From contig SHNF01000017.1 of NCBI GenBank assembly GCA_004295085.1, positions 1-62,957 on the forward strand: a DNA stretch of 62,957 nucleotides. The letters are read 5' to 3'. Below are positions 31,920 through 44,194 of this stretch, one piece after another. Each line of letters begins with the position of its first letter. Within the stretch, counting starts at the first letter, position 1. Below the pieces are notes generated by a model. The model did no database searches and was not told the DNA's origin. It was given only the letters and a program-made list of their open reading frames with translations. This DNA is from Planctomycetota bacterium (lineage in GTDB: Bacteria > Planctomycetota > UBA1135). Made by a program: the position numbers and the translations under genes.

Positions 31920-34900
31920 ATGTTGCAGTCGCTGGGCCGGGAATTCCTCGAGCAGCCGGACGCCTTCGAGCGCGAGATCCTCGCCTTGTGGGAGCGGGAG
32001 AACCACCTCCAGGCGACGCTCGACGCGCGGCGGGACGCTTCGCCCTTCGTGTTCTACGAGGGTCCGCCCACCGCCAATGGCCGCCCTGGCATCCACCACG
32101 TGCTGTCGCGCACCCTCAAGGACGCGGTGTGCCGGTTCTGGACCATGCGCGGGCGGCGCGTGCTGCGCAAGGCCGGCTGGGATACCCACGGCCTGCCGGT
32201 GGAGCTGGAGGTGGAGAAGAAGCTGGGACTGAGCAGCAAGGCCGACATCGAGCGCTACGGGATCGCCAGGTTCAACGCGGCCTGCCGCGAGTCGGTCTTC
32301 ACGTACAAGGAGGATTGGGAGCAGCTCAGCCAGCGCATCGGCTTCCTGCTGGACTACCAGCATCCTTACGTCACTTACCACGCCGACTACATCGAGAGCG
32401 TCTGGTTCCTGCTCAGCCGCTACGCCGCGAACGGGCTGCTGTACCGCGGCTACAAGGTGCTTCCGTGGTGCGGCCGCTGCGGGACCGGCCTGAGCAGCCA
32501 CGAGGTGGCGCAGGGCTACGCCGACATCGACGACCCGTCGGTCCACGTCACCTTCCCCTTGCGAGGGGTCAGAGACAACCTTTCCGCGCGCCCGGAGTTG
32601 GCCGAGCTGCTCGACGGCGCCGAGCTGGTGGCCTGGACCACGACCCCCTGGACGCTGCCGAGCAACCTGGCAGCGTGCGTTCATCCCGCCTTCGAGTACG
32701 TGGTCCTGAGTATCGACGGGCGCAAGTTCGTGATGCTCGAGGCGCGTACGGGCGACGTCTGGGGGCATGAATTCTTTGAGGTCGTCAACGGTGTGACCAG
32801 GATCCAGGTTCTCGGATCGGTGAAAGGAACAGATCTGGTTGGGCTCTCCTACCAGCCGCTCTTCGATGTTGCAGGCTTGCGCGAGATCTGGCCCGGCCCA
32901 CGGCGGCACGTGGTGGTTGCGGATGAGTTTGTGAGCGCCGAGGAGGGCACCGGCGTCGTGCACCTCGCGCCCTACGGCGCCGACGACTTCCGCATCGCGC
33001 AGCGCGACGGCATCAGCGTGCGCTTGGCGGTGGGGGAGGACGGGCGCCTGCTGGTGGACGTCGGCGAGGTGAAGGCCGGGACCTTCTTCAAGGATGCCGA
33101 CAAGGCGCTGAGCCGCGACCTGAAGCAGCGCGGCCGCTTGCTGAAGCAGTCGCAGTACCGCCACAGCTATCCGCACTGCTGGCGCTGCGACACGCCGCTG
33201 CTGTACTTCCCGGCTCCGGCCTGGTTCCTGCGCACGACGGATTACAGGGACCGGATGGTCGAGGAGAACCGGAAGATCTACTGGGCGCATCCGGAGATGG
33301 GGAGCGGCCGCTTCGGCGAGTGGCTGGAGAACAACGTGGACTGGGCGCTGAGCCGCGACCGCTACTGGGGCACGCCGCTGCCGGTCTGGGTGTGCGAGCG
33401 CGATCCGGAGCACTGGGACTGCATCGGCTCCTTCACCGAGCTCCGGGAACGCTGCGGAGGCCTGCCCGCGGACTTCGACCCGCACCGCCCGGGCGTGGAC
33501 GCGCTGGCAATGCCGTGCCTCCGCTGCGGCGGCACGATGCGGCGCGTGGCGCAGGTCGTCGACGTCTGGTTCGACAGCGGCTCGATGCCGTACGCCCAGT
33601 ACCACTGGCCGTTCGAGCACCGCGAGCTGGTGGCGGAGCAGTTCCCCGCGGACTACGTATGCGAGGGCCTGGACCAGACGCGCGGCTGGTTCTACAGCCT
33701 GCACAGCATCGCCGTCTTCCTGACCAGCGTGGATCAGGACCTCTGGCGCAGCGGCGAGCTTGAGGGCCAGCCACTGCCGCGGCTAGGCGGAAATCTGCCG
33801 CGTTACGCACCAGATGATCCACCGGAGTTCTGCGGCGCGTTCAAGCGGATCCTGGTCAATGGCCTCTTGTTGGATGAGAAGGGCCAGAAGATGTCCAAGC
33901 GGCTCGGCAACACGGTCGATCCGTGGAAGGCGATCGGCGCCCACGGCGCCGACGCGGTGCGCTGGAGCTTGGTGGGCGGCGGCGCGCCCCACCAGAGCAA
34001 GCGCTACAGCGGCGCGGGGGTCGAGGAGACGCGGCGGCGCGTGCTCGGCACGCTGGCGTCCTGCTACGACTTCCTGGCGCTGTACTCGCGCACCGAAGGC
34101 TGGACGCCGGCGGCGCCGCGGCCGCCGCGGCCGGAGCGGCCGAAACTGGACCGTTGGATCCTGTCCCGCACGGCCGAGACGGCGTCGCAGTGCCTGACCG
34201 CCTGGGAAAAGCTCGATCCATCGGTCGCGGTGCATGCGCTGGAGCGCTTGATCGTGGAGGAGCTGAGCAACTGGTACGTGCGCCGCAGCCGGCGCCGCTT
34301 CTGGTCGCAGGAGAAGCCGGAGGATCAGGCGGCGGCCTTTGCCACGCTTTACGAGGTGCTGCACGCCATCGTCCGGATGAGTGCGCCGATCGCGCCGTTC
34401 CTGAGCGAGGGTTTGTGGCGCCGCCTGGAGCCCGACCAGGGCAGTGTCCACGTCGCGGACTTCCCGGACCTTGCCAGCGCCGCGAGCGGAGTGCACGCCC
34501 GCGACCTCGACGCGGCCCTCGAAGCGTCCATGGAACCGATCCTGACCGCGGCGAGCCTCGGCCGGGCGGTGCGCGAGCGCATCGGCGTACGGGTGCGGCA
34601 GCCTCTGCAGAAGCTGCTGATCCACGTCGCGCGCGTGGGGGCGGAAGCCAACCCGCGCGCTTTCTTGACGGAGCTGAAAGAGGAGTTGAATGTCAAGGAA
34701 GTGGAATGGGTGGTGGGCGTGCCGGACTTCTTCCAGGTGCGGGCCAAGCCGAATTATCCACGGCTGGGGCAGCGCGCCGGCAAGGACATGAAGGCGCTCG
34801 CCGCGGCCATCGCGGCGCTGGATCGCGAGACCTTGTTCCGCTTGCAGGCCGGCGGCCGCGCCGAGCTGCGCGCGGGCGGGAACGTGTACGCGCTGGAGGG

Positions 34901-35282
34901 CGAGGATGTGCTGGTCGAGACGCTGAACGTGCGCGGCCTGGAGGCGGCCAGCGACGGCATGGTCACCATCGCCCTGAGCACCGAGCTGACGCCGGAGCTG
35001 CGCGCGGAGGGGCTGGCGCGGGAGGTGGTGAACCGAATCCAGACCCAGCGCAAGGAGAGCGGGCTGGACGTGTCGGACCGGATCCGGCTGCGACTGAGCG
35101 GCAGCGCCGTGGTGCGCGCCGCGGTGGCCGCGCACGCCGACTGGATCGGCGACGAGGTGCTGGCGGCGGCGCCGCCGCAGTGGGTGGAGGCCGCGGGCGG
35201 CGCCGACGGCTTCCGGGAGTGGGAACTGCCCGGAGGCGAGCGCCTGAGCGTGGCGCTGGAGCGCGCGGCGGCGTCGCGCTGA
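31920..35282 (+). CDS. ileS: Isoleucyl-tRNA synthetase
   Basis: A 1120-residue class I aminoacyl-tRNA synthetase. The HIGH-type motif is GRPGIHH (residues 54-60) within PPTANGRPGIHHV, and KMSKR is at residues 657-661. The anticodon-binding C-terminal domain contains TLYEVLHAIVRMSAPIAPFLSE in two parts. Length and the GIHH form of the signature fit the type 2 (eukaryote-like) IleRS group, which I recall is often mupirocin-resistant. A patch around 32760-32930 within the editing domain is noticeably lower in GC than the rest. The ATG is preceded by a TAGAAT element, not by a ribosome binding site. Confidence 0.97.
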   Translation: MLQSLGREFLEQPDAFEREILALWERENHLQATLDARRDASPFVFYEGPPTANGRPGIHHVLSRTLKDAVCRFWTMRGRRVLRKAGWDTHGLPVELEVEKKLGLSSKADIERYGIARFNAACRESVFTYKEDWEQLSQRIGFLLDYQHPYVTYHADYIESVWFLLSRYAANGLLYRGYKVLPWCGRCGTGLSSHEVAQGYADIDDPSVHVTFPLRGVRDNLSARPELAELLDGAELVAWTTTPWTLPSNLAACVHPAFEYVVLSIDGRKFVMLEARTGDVWGHEFFEVVNGVTRIQVLGSVKGTDLVGLSYQPLFDVAGLREIWPGPRRHVVVADEFVSAEEGTGVVHLAPYGADDFRIAQRDGISVRLAVGEDGRLLVDVGEVKAGTFFKDADKALSRDLKQRGRLLKQSQYRHSYPHCWRCDTPLLYFPAPAWFLRTTDYRDRMVEENRKIYWAHPEMGSGRFGEWLENNVDWALSRDRYWGTPLPVWVCERDPEHWDCIGSFTELRERCGGLPADFDPHRPGVDALAMPCLRCGGTMRRVAQVVDVWFDSGSMPYAQYHWPFEHRELVAEQFPADYVCEGLDQTRGWFYSLHSIAVFLTSVDQDLWRSGELEGQPLPRLGGNLPRYAPDDPPEFCGAFKRILVNGLLLDEKGQKMSKRLGNTVDPWKAIGAHGADAVRWSLVGGGAPHQSKRYSGAGVEETRRRVLGTLASCYDFLALYSRTEGWTPAAPRPPRPERPKLDRWILSRTAETASQCLTAWEKLDPSVAVHALERLIVEELSNWYVRRSRRRFWSQEKPEDQAAAFATLYEVLHAIVRMSAPIAPFLSEGLWRRLEPDQGSVHVADFPDLASAASGVHARDLDAALEASMEPILTAASLGRAVRERIGVRVRQPLQKLLIHVARVGAEANPRAFLTELKEELNVKEVEWVVGVPDFFQVRAKPNYPRLGQRAGKDMKALAAAIAALDRETLFRLQAGGRAELRAGGNVYALEGEDVLVETLNVRGLEAASDGMVTIALSTELTPELRAEGLAREVVNRIQTQRKESGLDVSDRIRLRLSGSAVVRAAVAAHADWIGDEVLAAAPPQWVEAAGGADGFREWELPGGERLSVALERAAASR

Positions 35283-35330
35283 GCGCTGGCCGGAATTCCC
35301 TGTACCGATCGGCCTGCCGGTGATAGGAAT

Positions 35331-35496
35331 GGGGAGCCTACGGCGCCGCGGGGCGCAGGCCCGAGTCCGACATGCATGCTTGGGGAGCCAAACTCCGACG
35401 CGGGTAAGCCGCGGCGGGCGGCGCCCACCTAACTGCGAGGACTACGCGTCCTTTGCCCCCGGCGCCGTGGGCACCTTCTTGCGCCCGCTGATTTTT
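35331..35496 (+). ncRNA. Candidate structured RNA between ileS and the L,D-transpeptidase gene
   Basis: The 261-bp gene-free stretch 35283-35543 holds a long closing helix: GGGGAGCCTA (35331-35340) with TGGGCACCTT (35468-35477), continued by CGGCGCCG (35341-35348) with CGGCGCCG (35460-35467) and GGGG (35350-35353) with CCCC (35456-35459). Inside, 35438-35442 and 35448-35452 form the small hairpin AGGAC-TACGC-GTCCT, and other local pairs are possible. A T-run (35492-35496) follows. Overall size of about 150-165 nt with one long closing stem, an open centre and a side hairpin recalls 6S RNA, but I cannot confirm that. The SRP, RNase P and tmRNA core motifs are not seen. Confidence 0.4.
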
Positions 35497-35531
35497 GATG
35501 GCGCCGCTTGTTTTGCGCCGTGCGCTCTGGC

Positions 35532-35537
35532 CAGAAT
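35532..35537 (+). promoter_or_regulatory. Putative -10 element (CAGAAT) of the L,D-transpeptidase gene
   Basis: CAGAAT ends 6 nt before the GTG start at 35544, the same spacing as for deoC and the flavoprotein gene. It differs by one base from the TAGAAT found before ileS and nadB. Confidence 0.3.
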
Positions 35538-35543
35538 GCGGGC

Positions 35544-36830
35544 GTGAAGCCCCTTGTCATCGTTTCCGTCGTGGCCCTCGGTCTGCTGGCTGGGGTGCTG
35601 GCGTTTTCCTCTGGCTTGCTCTCGCCCGGGGAAGCCGAAGCCACCGGCGCCCTGATCGACGAGCCCGCGGCCAACCCTTCCGCGTCCAGCCCGTTGCTGG
35701 CGGCCGGCACGCCCAATCCACTGGCGGGACCGCCCGAGGCCGCCCGGCCCGCGCCAGCTCCGGAGGAGGAGCCGGCGCGCGAAGTGCAGAGCAGCCCGCC
35801 CCCGGCGCCGCCCAGTTCCGCCGGCGCCAAGGCCCTGGACGCCTGGCACCGCACGCAGCCGACCAGCCGCGACGTGGTGGCGGCCCAGCAGAAGCGCAAT
35901 GTCGCCGAGGCGCTGCAGGCCTTCGGCGGCCTGTGGCGCGGCGAGGCGGCGGCCTACAGCGCCGCGCTGAAGCTGGGCGCGCCCGACGCCCTGGGGCCCG
36001 AGTTCACCGGCTTCGCGGTGGCCTTCTCCCAGGGTGACGTCGCTGCGCTGGAGGAAGCCTTGCGCGCCGCGCCGGAGCGCAGCCCGGCCTGGCTGGCCTG
36101 GCAGGAAGCCCTGGCGCTACGCGCGCTGGAGGTCGGGGAGTACGCGGCCGCGGGCCGCGCGCTCGGCCAGCTCCTGACCGGCATGCAGGCCGCCGGCTAT
36201 CCGCGCGAGAACGTGCTGGCGCTGCAGCCGCTGGTGGGACAGGCAACGCGCTACGCCAACTCCTACATGCCGCACACGATCTACGCAGTGAAGAGCGGCG
36301 ACAGCCTGGATCCCATCGCCCGGCGCCTGCGCAAGGAAGGTGTGCCCGTGCATTACGGCTGGATCGCCGACTTCAATGGCAAGCGCCGCGCCGACGGCAC
36401 GCGCCACTTCAACATCACCGTGGGCGAGAAACTGCGTATCCCGAGCACGCCCCTGCGCCTCGAGGTGTGGCGGCAACAGCGGATCGCCACCGTGTGGTCC
36501 GGCGCGACGCCCATCCGCATCTACAGCGTGAGCATGGGCCAGAAAGGGCACGAGACGCCGGTCGGCAGCTTCGTCATCGGAATCCACGAGAAGGATCCCG
36601 TGTACTACCAGCAGGGCGGCCCGGCCCTGCCCCACGGCCACCCCGAGAACCCCTTGGGCAGTCGCTGGATCGGGTTCAAGGATCCGAAGGACATCGGCTT
36701 CCACGGCACCTCCAGCGAACCGACGATCGGCAGCTTCGAGACCCTGGGCTGCGTGCGCATGCGCAACGCGGACGTTGAGGACATGTTCGACCTGGTGCCG
36801 GACGGGACCGCCGTGGTGATTCATCCCTGA
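35544..36830 (+). CDS. LysM plus YkuD L,D-transpeptidase
   Basis: A 428-residue envelope protein. The N-terminus KPLVIVSVVALGLLAGVLAF is a signal or anchor, followed by a Pro/Ala-rich linker to residue ~105 and a helical region. A LysM domain lies around residues 246-297 (IYAVKSGDSLDPIARRL ... VGEKLRIP). The C-terminal YkuD catalytic domain has the signature HGTSS, then SFETLGCVRMRN with the catalytic Cys in GCVRM. It should cross-link peptidoglycan stem peptides, which is notable in a phylum once thought to lack peptidoglycan. The GTG start fits both the signal peptide and a nearby -10 element. Its stop overlaps the convergent nnrE stop by 10 nt. Confidence 0.92.
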   Translation: MKPLVIVSVVALGLLAGVLAFSSGLLSPGEAEATGALIDEPAANPSASSPLLAAGTPNPLAGPPEAARPAPAPEEEPAREVQSSPPPAPPSSAGAKALDAWHRTQPTSRDVVAAQQKRNVAEALQAFGGLWRGEAAAYSAALKLGAPDALGPEFTGFAVAFSQGDVAALEEALRAAPERSPAWLAWQEALALRALEVGEYAAAGRALGQLLTGMQAAGYPRENVLALQPLVGQATRYANSYMPHTIYAVKSGDSLDPIARRLRKEGVPVHYGWIADFNGKRRADGTRHFNITVGEKLRIPSTPLRLEVWRQQRIATVWSGATPIRIYSVSMGQKGHETPVGSFVIGIHEKDPVYYQQGGPALPHGHPENPLGSRWIGFKDPKDIGFHGTSSEPTIGSFETLGCVRMRNADVEDMFDLVPDGTAVVIHP

Positions 36831-37528
36831 GGACCGGCATCCGCCGCCTGCGCGCGTCGCCGCTCCCACCAGGCGCGCGCATAGCCCGCGGAGACCCCGA
36901 TCCCGGCCACGCTGACCAAGCCGCAGGCCTCCGGCCCGAGCTCCCTCTGGAATCCGGCTTTGGGCGCCACGAAGGTCACGGTCCAGCGCGCTCGCACCGT
37001 CGCGCCCAGCGCCGCGCCCGTGTCGCAATCCAGTCCGCTGGGCACATCCACCGCCAGCACCGGTGCCGGCGAGCGCGCCATCGCGGCGACCGCGGCCAGC
37101 GCTGGCCCCTCCAAGGGCCGTGACAGCCCCAGGCCGAACAGTCCGTCCACCACCAGGTCCGGCAGGGCCTGGAACGCCTCGGCGACCGAAACGAGCCGGA
37201 TCTGGATGCCAAGGGCGCGGGCTGCCTCCAGCGCGCCTGCCGCCGGCCCTCCTGGCCGGTCCGGCACTCCCAATGGGGCGGCGAGGTCCAGCTCGATACC
37301 GGCTGCCCGATGGAGGAGGCGGCCCGCCACCAGGGCGTCGCCACCGTTGTTCCCGGGCCCTACAACCACCAGGACTTTTCCGCCAGGGAGCTCGGCCAGC
37401 GCGCGTCGCACCGCGGCCGCGACGGCCACGCCTGCGTTCTCCATCAGCAGGGCCGCCGGCAGGTGGCCTTCCGCCTGCAGGTGCCGATCAAAATCGACGC
37501 ATTCCACCCGAGTCCAAGGCGTGACCAT
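36821..37528 (-). CDS. nnrE: NAD(P)H-hydrate epimerase (YjeF N-terminal domain)
   Basis: A 235-residue NnrE domain with the signature VVVGPGNNGGDALVAGRLL, the LVVDGLFGLGLSRPL segment and DVPSGLDCDTG. It epimerises the R form of damaged NAD(P)H hydrate so that the dehydratase can repair it. The start is the ATG at 37528 (MVTPWTRVE), because GGAGGAAGGTGGA lies immediately upstream in ideal position; an ATG 63 nt further up adds unrelated residues. Only the epimerase half is present; the fused dehydratase (NnrD) domain seen in many bacteria is absent from this gene. Confidence 0.92.
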   Translation of the reverse strand: MVTPWTRVECVDFDRHLQAEGHLPAALLMENAGVAVAAAVRRALAELPGGKVLVVVGPGNNGGDALVAGRLLHRAAGIELDLAAPLGVPDRPGGPAAGALEAARALGIQIRLVSVAEAFQALPDLVVDGLFGLGLSRPLEGPALAAVAAMARSPAPVLAVDVPSGLDCDTGAALGATVRARWTVTFVAPKAGFQRELGPEACGLVSVAGIGVSAGYARAWWERRRAQAADAGPQG

Positions 37529-37689
37529 TCCACCTTCCTCCAGAACCAGCGGGCCCAGAGGGGTGAGCGGGCGGGTATTGACGTGGCTCAATCGGACGCT
37601 AAGCTAGCAAGGTTGCCACGGCCCCTCGTCGTGGTGGCGCAAGCCGCGGAGTCCGGTCCAGCGCGTGCGCATCGGTTGGGTGCGCCGCC

Positions 37690-37717
37690 TTGACAGTCGA
37701 GTGAAGACTCCTAGAAT
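37690..37717 (+). promoter_or_regulatory. rRNA operon promoter, TTGACA-16-TAGAAT
   Basis: A consensus -35 TTGACA (37690-37695) and -10 TAGAAT (37712-37717) are separated by 16 nt, about 163 nt upstream of the 16S gene. It is the best sigma-70 type promoter in the window and also shows that TAGAAT is an accepted -10 sequence in this organism. Confidence 0.8.
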
Positions 37718-37751
37718 TTTGCGCCGCCCACGGGAGGGATACCCTTCTGGT

Positions 37752-37813
37752 GGCGCGAAATCGCGCCGGGAACGGAGTTCCCGGCCTGTTCCTTGAAAAC
37801 AAGGACGATCCTG
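37752..37813 (+). promoter_or_regulatory. rRNA leader: two hairpins, boxA-like element and 5' arm of the 16S processing stem
   Basis: Two short hairpins (GGCGCG/CGCGCC at 37752-37767 and GGGAAC/GTTCCC at 37768-37782) are followed by TTCCTTGAAAAC (37789-37800), which resembles boxA antitermination elements and is echoed by TCTTTGAAAA before 23S (39851-39860). AAGGACGATCCTG (37801-37813) is perfectly complementary to CAGGATCGTCCTT (39546-39558) behind 16S, giving the RNase III-type processing stem of pre-16S. Confidence 0.65.
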
Positions 37814-37879
37814 TGTGATCGAAACGCCAGGTCAATTCCACAGACCCAGATCGGCGGCCTTCCCGGCCGCGCAGATCAT

Positions 37880-39434
<1,555 letters not shown>

Positions 39435-39545
39435 CAGAGGATTGTCTGGACCGGCGCCCGGGCTTCGGCTCGCGGCACCGGAAATCGCCTTCGTCTCCCT
39501 GCCAGGGGCGGCGCTGGCGTGATTTCGTTGACCGGCGTCAGACAC

Positions 39546-39558
39546 CAGGATCGTCCTT
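39546..39558 (+). other. 3' arm of the 16S processing stem
   Basis: CAGGATCGTCCTT is the exact reverse complement of 37801-37813 in the leader. It lies in the first spacer between 16S and tRNA-Ile. Confidence 0.65.
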
Positions 39559-39604
39559 ACCTTTCACCCCCGCCCCTTCTTCTTGCGAAGAGGAGCGGGA
39601 GGAA

Positions 39605-39681
39605 GGGCCAGTAGCTCAGTTGGTAAGAGCGTCCGCCTGATAAGCGGGAGGTCTGAGGTTCAAATCCTCATTGGCCCACCA
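39605..39681 (+). tRNA. tRNA-Ile (anticodon GAT)
   Basis: Cloverleaf with acceptor GGGCCAG pairing TTGGCCC, D-arm AGCTC..GAGC, anticodon loop CTGATAA with GAT in a CCGC/GCGG-type stem, T-loop GTTCAAATC and encoded CCA (39679-39681). It lies in the 16S-23S spacer, the usual place for tRNA-Ile(GAT). Confidence 0.97.
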
Positions 39682-39716
39682 GCGCAGCGGCGTTCGCCGT
39701 GAGTGTCGGCCCTTCC

Positions 39717-39792
39717 GGGGGCGTAGCTCAATTGGAAGAGCGTCGCCTTTGCAAGGCGAAGGTCACGGGTTCGACCCCCGTCGCCTCCACCA
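39717..39792 (+). tRNA. tRNA-Ala (anticodon TGC)
   Basis: Acceptor GGGGGCG pairs with CGCCTCC; D-arm AGCTC..GAGC; anticodon loop TTTGCAA with TGC; T-loop GGTTCGACCCC; encoded CCA at 39790-39792. It follows tRNA-Ile by 35 nt in the 16S-23S spacer. Confidence 0.97.
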
Positions 39793-39862
39793 GTTCTTGA
39801 ACGGACGGTGGGCGACACGACCGCAGCCGGCAAGGGCGCTCCCCTCAAGGTCTTTGAAAATC

Positions 39863-39888
39863 AGGTAGGAGGTGTAGTACGAGACTCG
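39863..39888 (+). other. 5' arm of the 23S processing stem
   Basis: AGGTAGGAGGTG and ACGAGACTCG here are complementary to CGAGTCTCGT and CACCTCCTACCT at 42941-42967 behind 23S, with a small internal loop. A boxA-like TCTTTGAAAA lies just upstream (39851-39860). Confidence 0.7.
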
Positions 39889-39902
39889 AGCGCAGAGAAC
39901 AA

Positions 39903-42888
<2,986 letters not shown>

Positions 42889-42940
42889 TCCCCCTCCGTG
42901 CTTCCGCGGCCGTCGCGGGGGCTCAGAGGGGCTTCGCATA

Positions 42941-42967
42941 CGAGTCTCGTCACGCCACCTCCTACCT
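42941..42967 (+). other. 3' arm of the 23S processing stem
   Basis: CGAGTCTCGT and, after four bases, CACCTCCTACCT pair with 39863-39888, making a long RNase III-type helix around 23S. Confidence 0.7.
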
Positions 42968-42976
42968 ACCAATCTT

Positions 42977-43086
42977 GCTCGGTGCCCATACGCGGCTGGC
43001 CATACCCGTTCCCATCCCGAACACGGTCGTCAAGCAGCCGTGGCCGATGATAGTGGTTCGTCCGCGAAAGTAGGTCAGCGCCGGGC
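42977..43086 (+). rRNA. rrf: 5S ribosomal RNA
   Basis: About 110 nt. The terminal stem is GCTCGGTG (from 42977) with CGCCGGGC (to 43086). The internal CCATCCCGAACACGG and GGCCGATGATAGTGG segments are typical of loop B/C and the E-loop region. It closes the rRNA operon. Confidence 0.93.
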
Positions 43087-43093
43087 TTTCCTT

Positions 43094-43135
43094 CAGCGCC
43101 CCGGGGCCCTAGTGGCTCCGGGGCGCTGCCTTTTT
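43094..43135 (+). terminator. Intrinsic terminator of the rRNA operon
   Basis: An 11-bp GC-rich stem, CAGCGCCCCGG (43094-43104) with CCGGGGCGCTG (43118-43128), is followed by TTTTT (43131-43135), 8 nt after 5S. Confidence 0.85.
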
Positions 43136-43159
43136 GCCGCTGGCTCGAGCCGTATCGGA

Positions 43160-43906
43160 TCAGCCGTAGCGCCGCACGACGCCGGCCACGACGCCACGCA
43201 CGTCCAGGCGCTCCACGAACAGCGGCGCCATGGCGTGATTCGCGGGCTGCAACCGTATGCCGCCCTTCTCGCGATAGAAGCGCTTTAGGGTGGCCTCTCC
43301 ATCCTCGAGCACCGCGACCACGATGTCGCCGTCCCGGGGCTCTGCATCACGCCGCACGAGGACCCAGTCGCCGTCCTGGATGTGATCCTCGATCATGGAT
43401 TCGCCCTGCACCTGCAGCAGGTAGAGCTCGCCGTGAGCCGGCAGGAGATCGTCCAACGTCTTTTCCTCTCGATCCTCCACGGCCTCCAGCGGCACACCCG
43501 CGGCGATCCGGCCGAGCAGGGGAATGCGCCGGGCCGGCGCTCCTTCGGCGGCGGCGGGCGACGGGGCAGGCGGAGTCGAGGGCCGGTCGGAGGCCCCGCC
43601 TCCTGCGTCGTGCACCGCGGCCGCGGCCGCGGGGAATGGCAGGACCGGCTGGCGGTGCTCTGCCTCGAGGGAGCTGAGCAATGTCCGCCCGGCTTCGGTC
43701 AGCTCCAGGGCGCGTGACGCTCCGCGGGCCCGGTTGCTGAGATACCCCTTCTCCAAGAGGGCCTGCACGTGTCCGTAGGCGGTGATGCGGTTCACCTGCA
43801 GCGCCTGGCCGAGCTCCTCCAGGGTAGGTGAAAGGCCAGCGCTCCGCTGGTGCAGGCGGATGGCCTGCAAGACCGAGAACTGCTTGCGGGTGACCGGCGC
43901 GGGCAC
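43160..43906 (-). CDS. lexA: LexA-family SOS repressor
   Basis: A 248-residue LexA. The N-terminal winged helix (residues 5-75; LEELGQALQVNRITAYGHV is the helix-turn-helix) has a divergent recognition helix. A long Ala/Pro-rich linker (about 80-125) joins it to the S24 peptidase domain with cleavage site Ala136-Gly137 (GRIAAGVPL), catalytic Ser170 (GESMIEDHI) and Lys208 (ATLKRF). It represses DNA-damage genes and cuts itself with RecA. It starts at GTG, 3 nt after the stop of a 28-codon membrane miniprotein gene, so the two form an operon that LexA presumably controls itself. Confidence 0.92.
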   Translation of the reverse strand: MPAPVTRKQFSVLQAIRLHQRSAGLSPTLEELGQALQVNRITAYGHVQALLEKGYLSNRARGASRALELTEAGRTLLSSLEAEHRQPVLPFPAAAAAVHDAGGGASDRPSTPPAPSPAAAEGAPARRIPLLGRIAAGVPLEAVEDREEKTLDDLLPAHGELYLLQVQGESMIEDHIQDGDWVLVRRDAEPRDGDIVVAVLEDGEATLKRFYREKGGIRLQPANHAMAPLFVERLDVRGVVAGVVRRYG

Positions 43907-43909
43907 GGA

Positions 43910-43996
43910 TCAGAACACGATCAGCGCCAGCAGTAGAGCGGCGACGAGCAAGGCGGCTTCCACTTCCTGGCGCCGGCGAAGGATGTGAGCTCTCAT
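43910..43996 (-). CDS. 28-residue membrane miniprotein upstream of lexA
   Basis: The frame begins at an ATG (43996) with AGGAG exactly 8 nt upstream and ends with TGA 3 nt before the lexA GTG. The product starts with a basic, charged head (MRAHILRRRQEVE) and continues as a hydrophobic helix AALLVAALLLALIVF to the C-terminus. The ideal ribosome binding site and tight junction argue that it is translated. Its size and single helix recall SidA, the ~29-residue SOS-induced division inhibitor of Caulobacter, but there is no proof of homology. It could also simply be a leader peptide for lexA translation. Confidence 0.55.
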   Translation of the reverse strand: MRAHILRRRQEVEAALLVAALLLALIVF

Positions 43997-44055
43997 GGTC
44001 TGGTCTCCTGTAGAGGGCACGGGCGACGGCAGCCGACAGTGGCCGGGCGCAAGTG

Positions 44056-44092
44056 CCTGACAGAAGCCTAACAGCCTGACAGACTCCTAACA
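44056..44092 (-). promoter_or_regulatory. Operator-like tandem repeats upstream of the lexA operon
   Basis: Two 19-bp units follow each other: on the plus strand CCTGACAGAAGCCTAACAG then CCTGACAGACTCCTAACAA. Four CCTRACA boxes thus start at 44056, 44067, 44075 and 44086 (spacing 11, 8, 11). They lie 60 nt upstream of the miniprotein gene and about 100 nt from the divergent nadB start, a good place for LexA binding sites. LexA binding is inference. Confidence 0.5.
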
Positions 44093-44159
44093 AGCCCCTT
44101 CTCGGGGAGCTGGGGGAGGAGGCCCTGCCTGCAGGCGTAGGCCCGAGCGCAAGGCGGAC

Positions 44160-44187
44160 TTGGAGACGCTGTCCTGCAGCCTAGAAT
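44160..44187 (+). promoter_or_regulatory. Putative nadB promoter, TTGGAG-16-TAGAAT
   Basis: TAGAAT at 44182-44187, with TTGGAG 16 nt upstream (44160-44165). TAGAAT overlaps the first possible ATG (44186) and ends 7 nt before the second (44195), which favours the second as the true, leaderless start. Confidence 0.45.
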
Positions 44188-44194
44188 GCAGGCG

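Noticed and set aside
35331..35496. SRP RNA or RNase P RNA for the structured region behind ileS
   Set aside because: The SRP domain IV loop sequence and the RNase P core motifs are absent.
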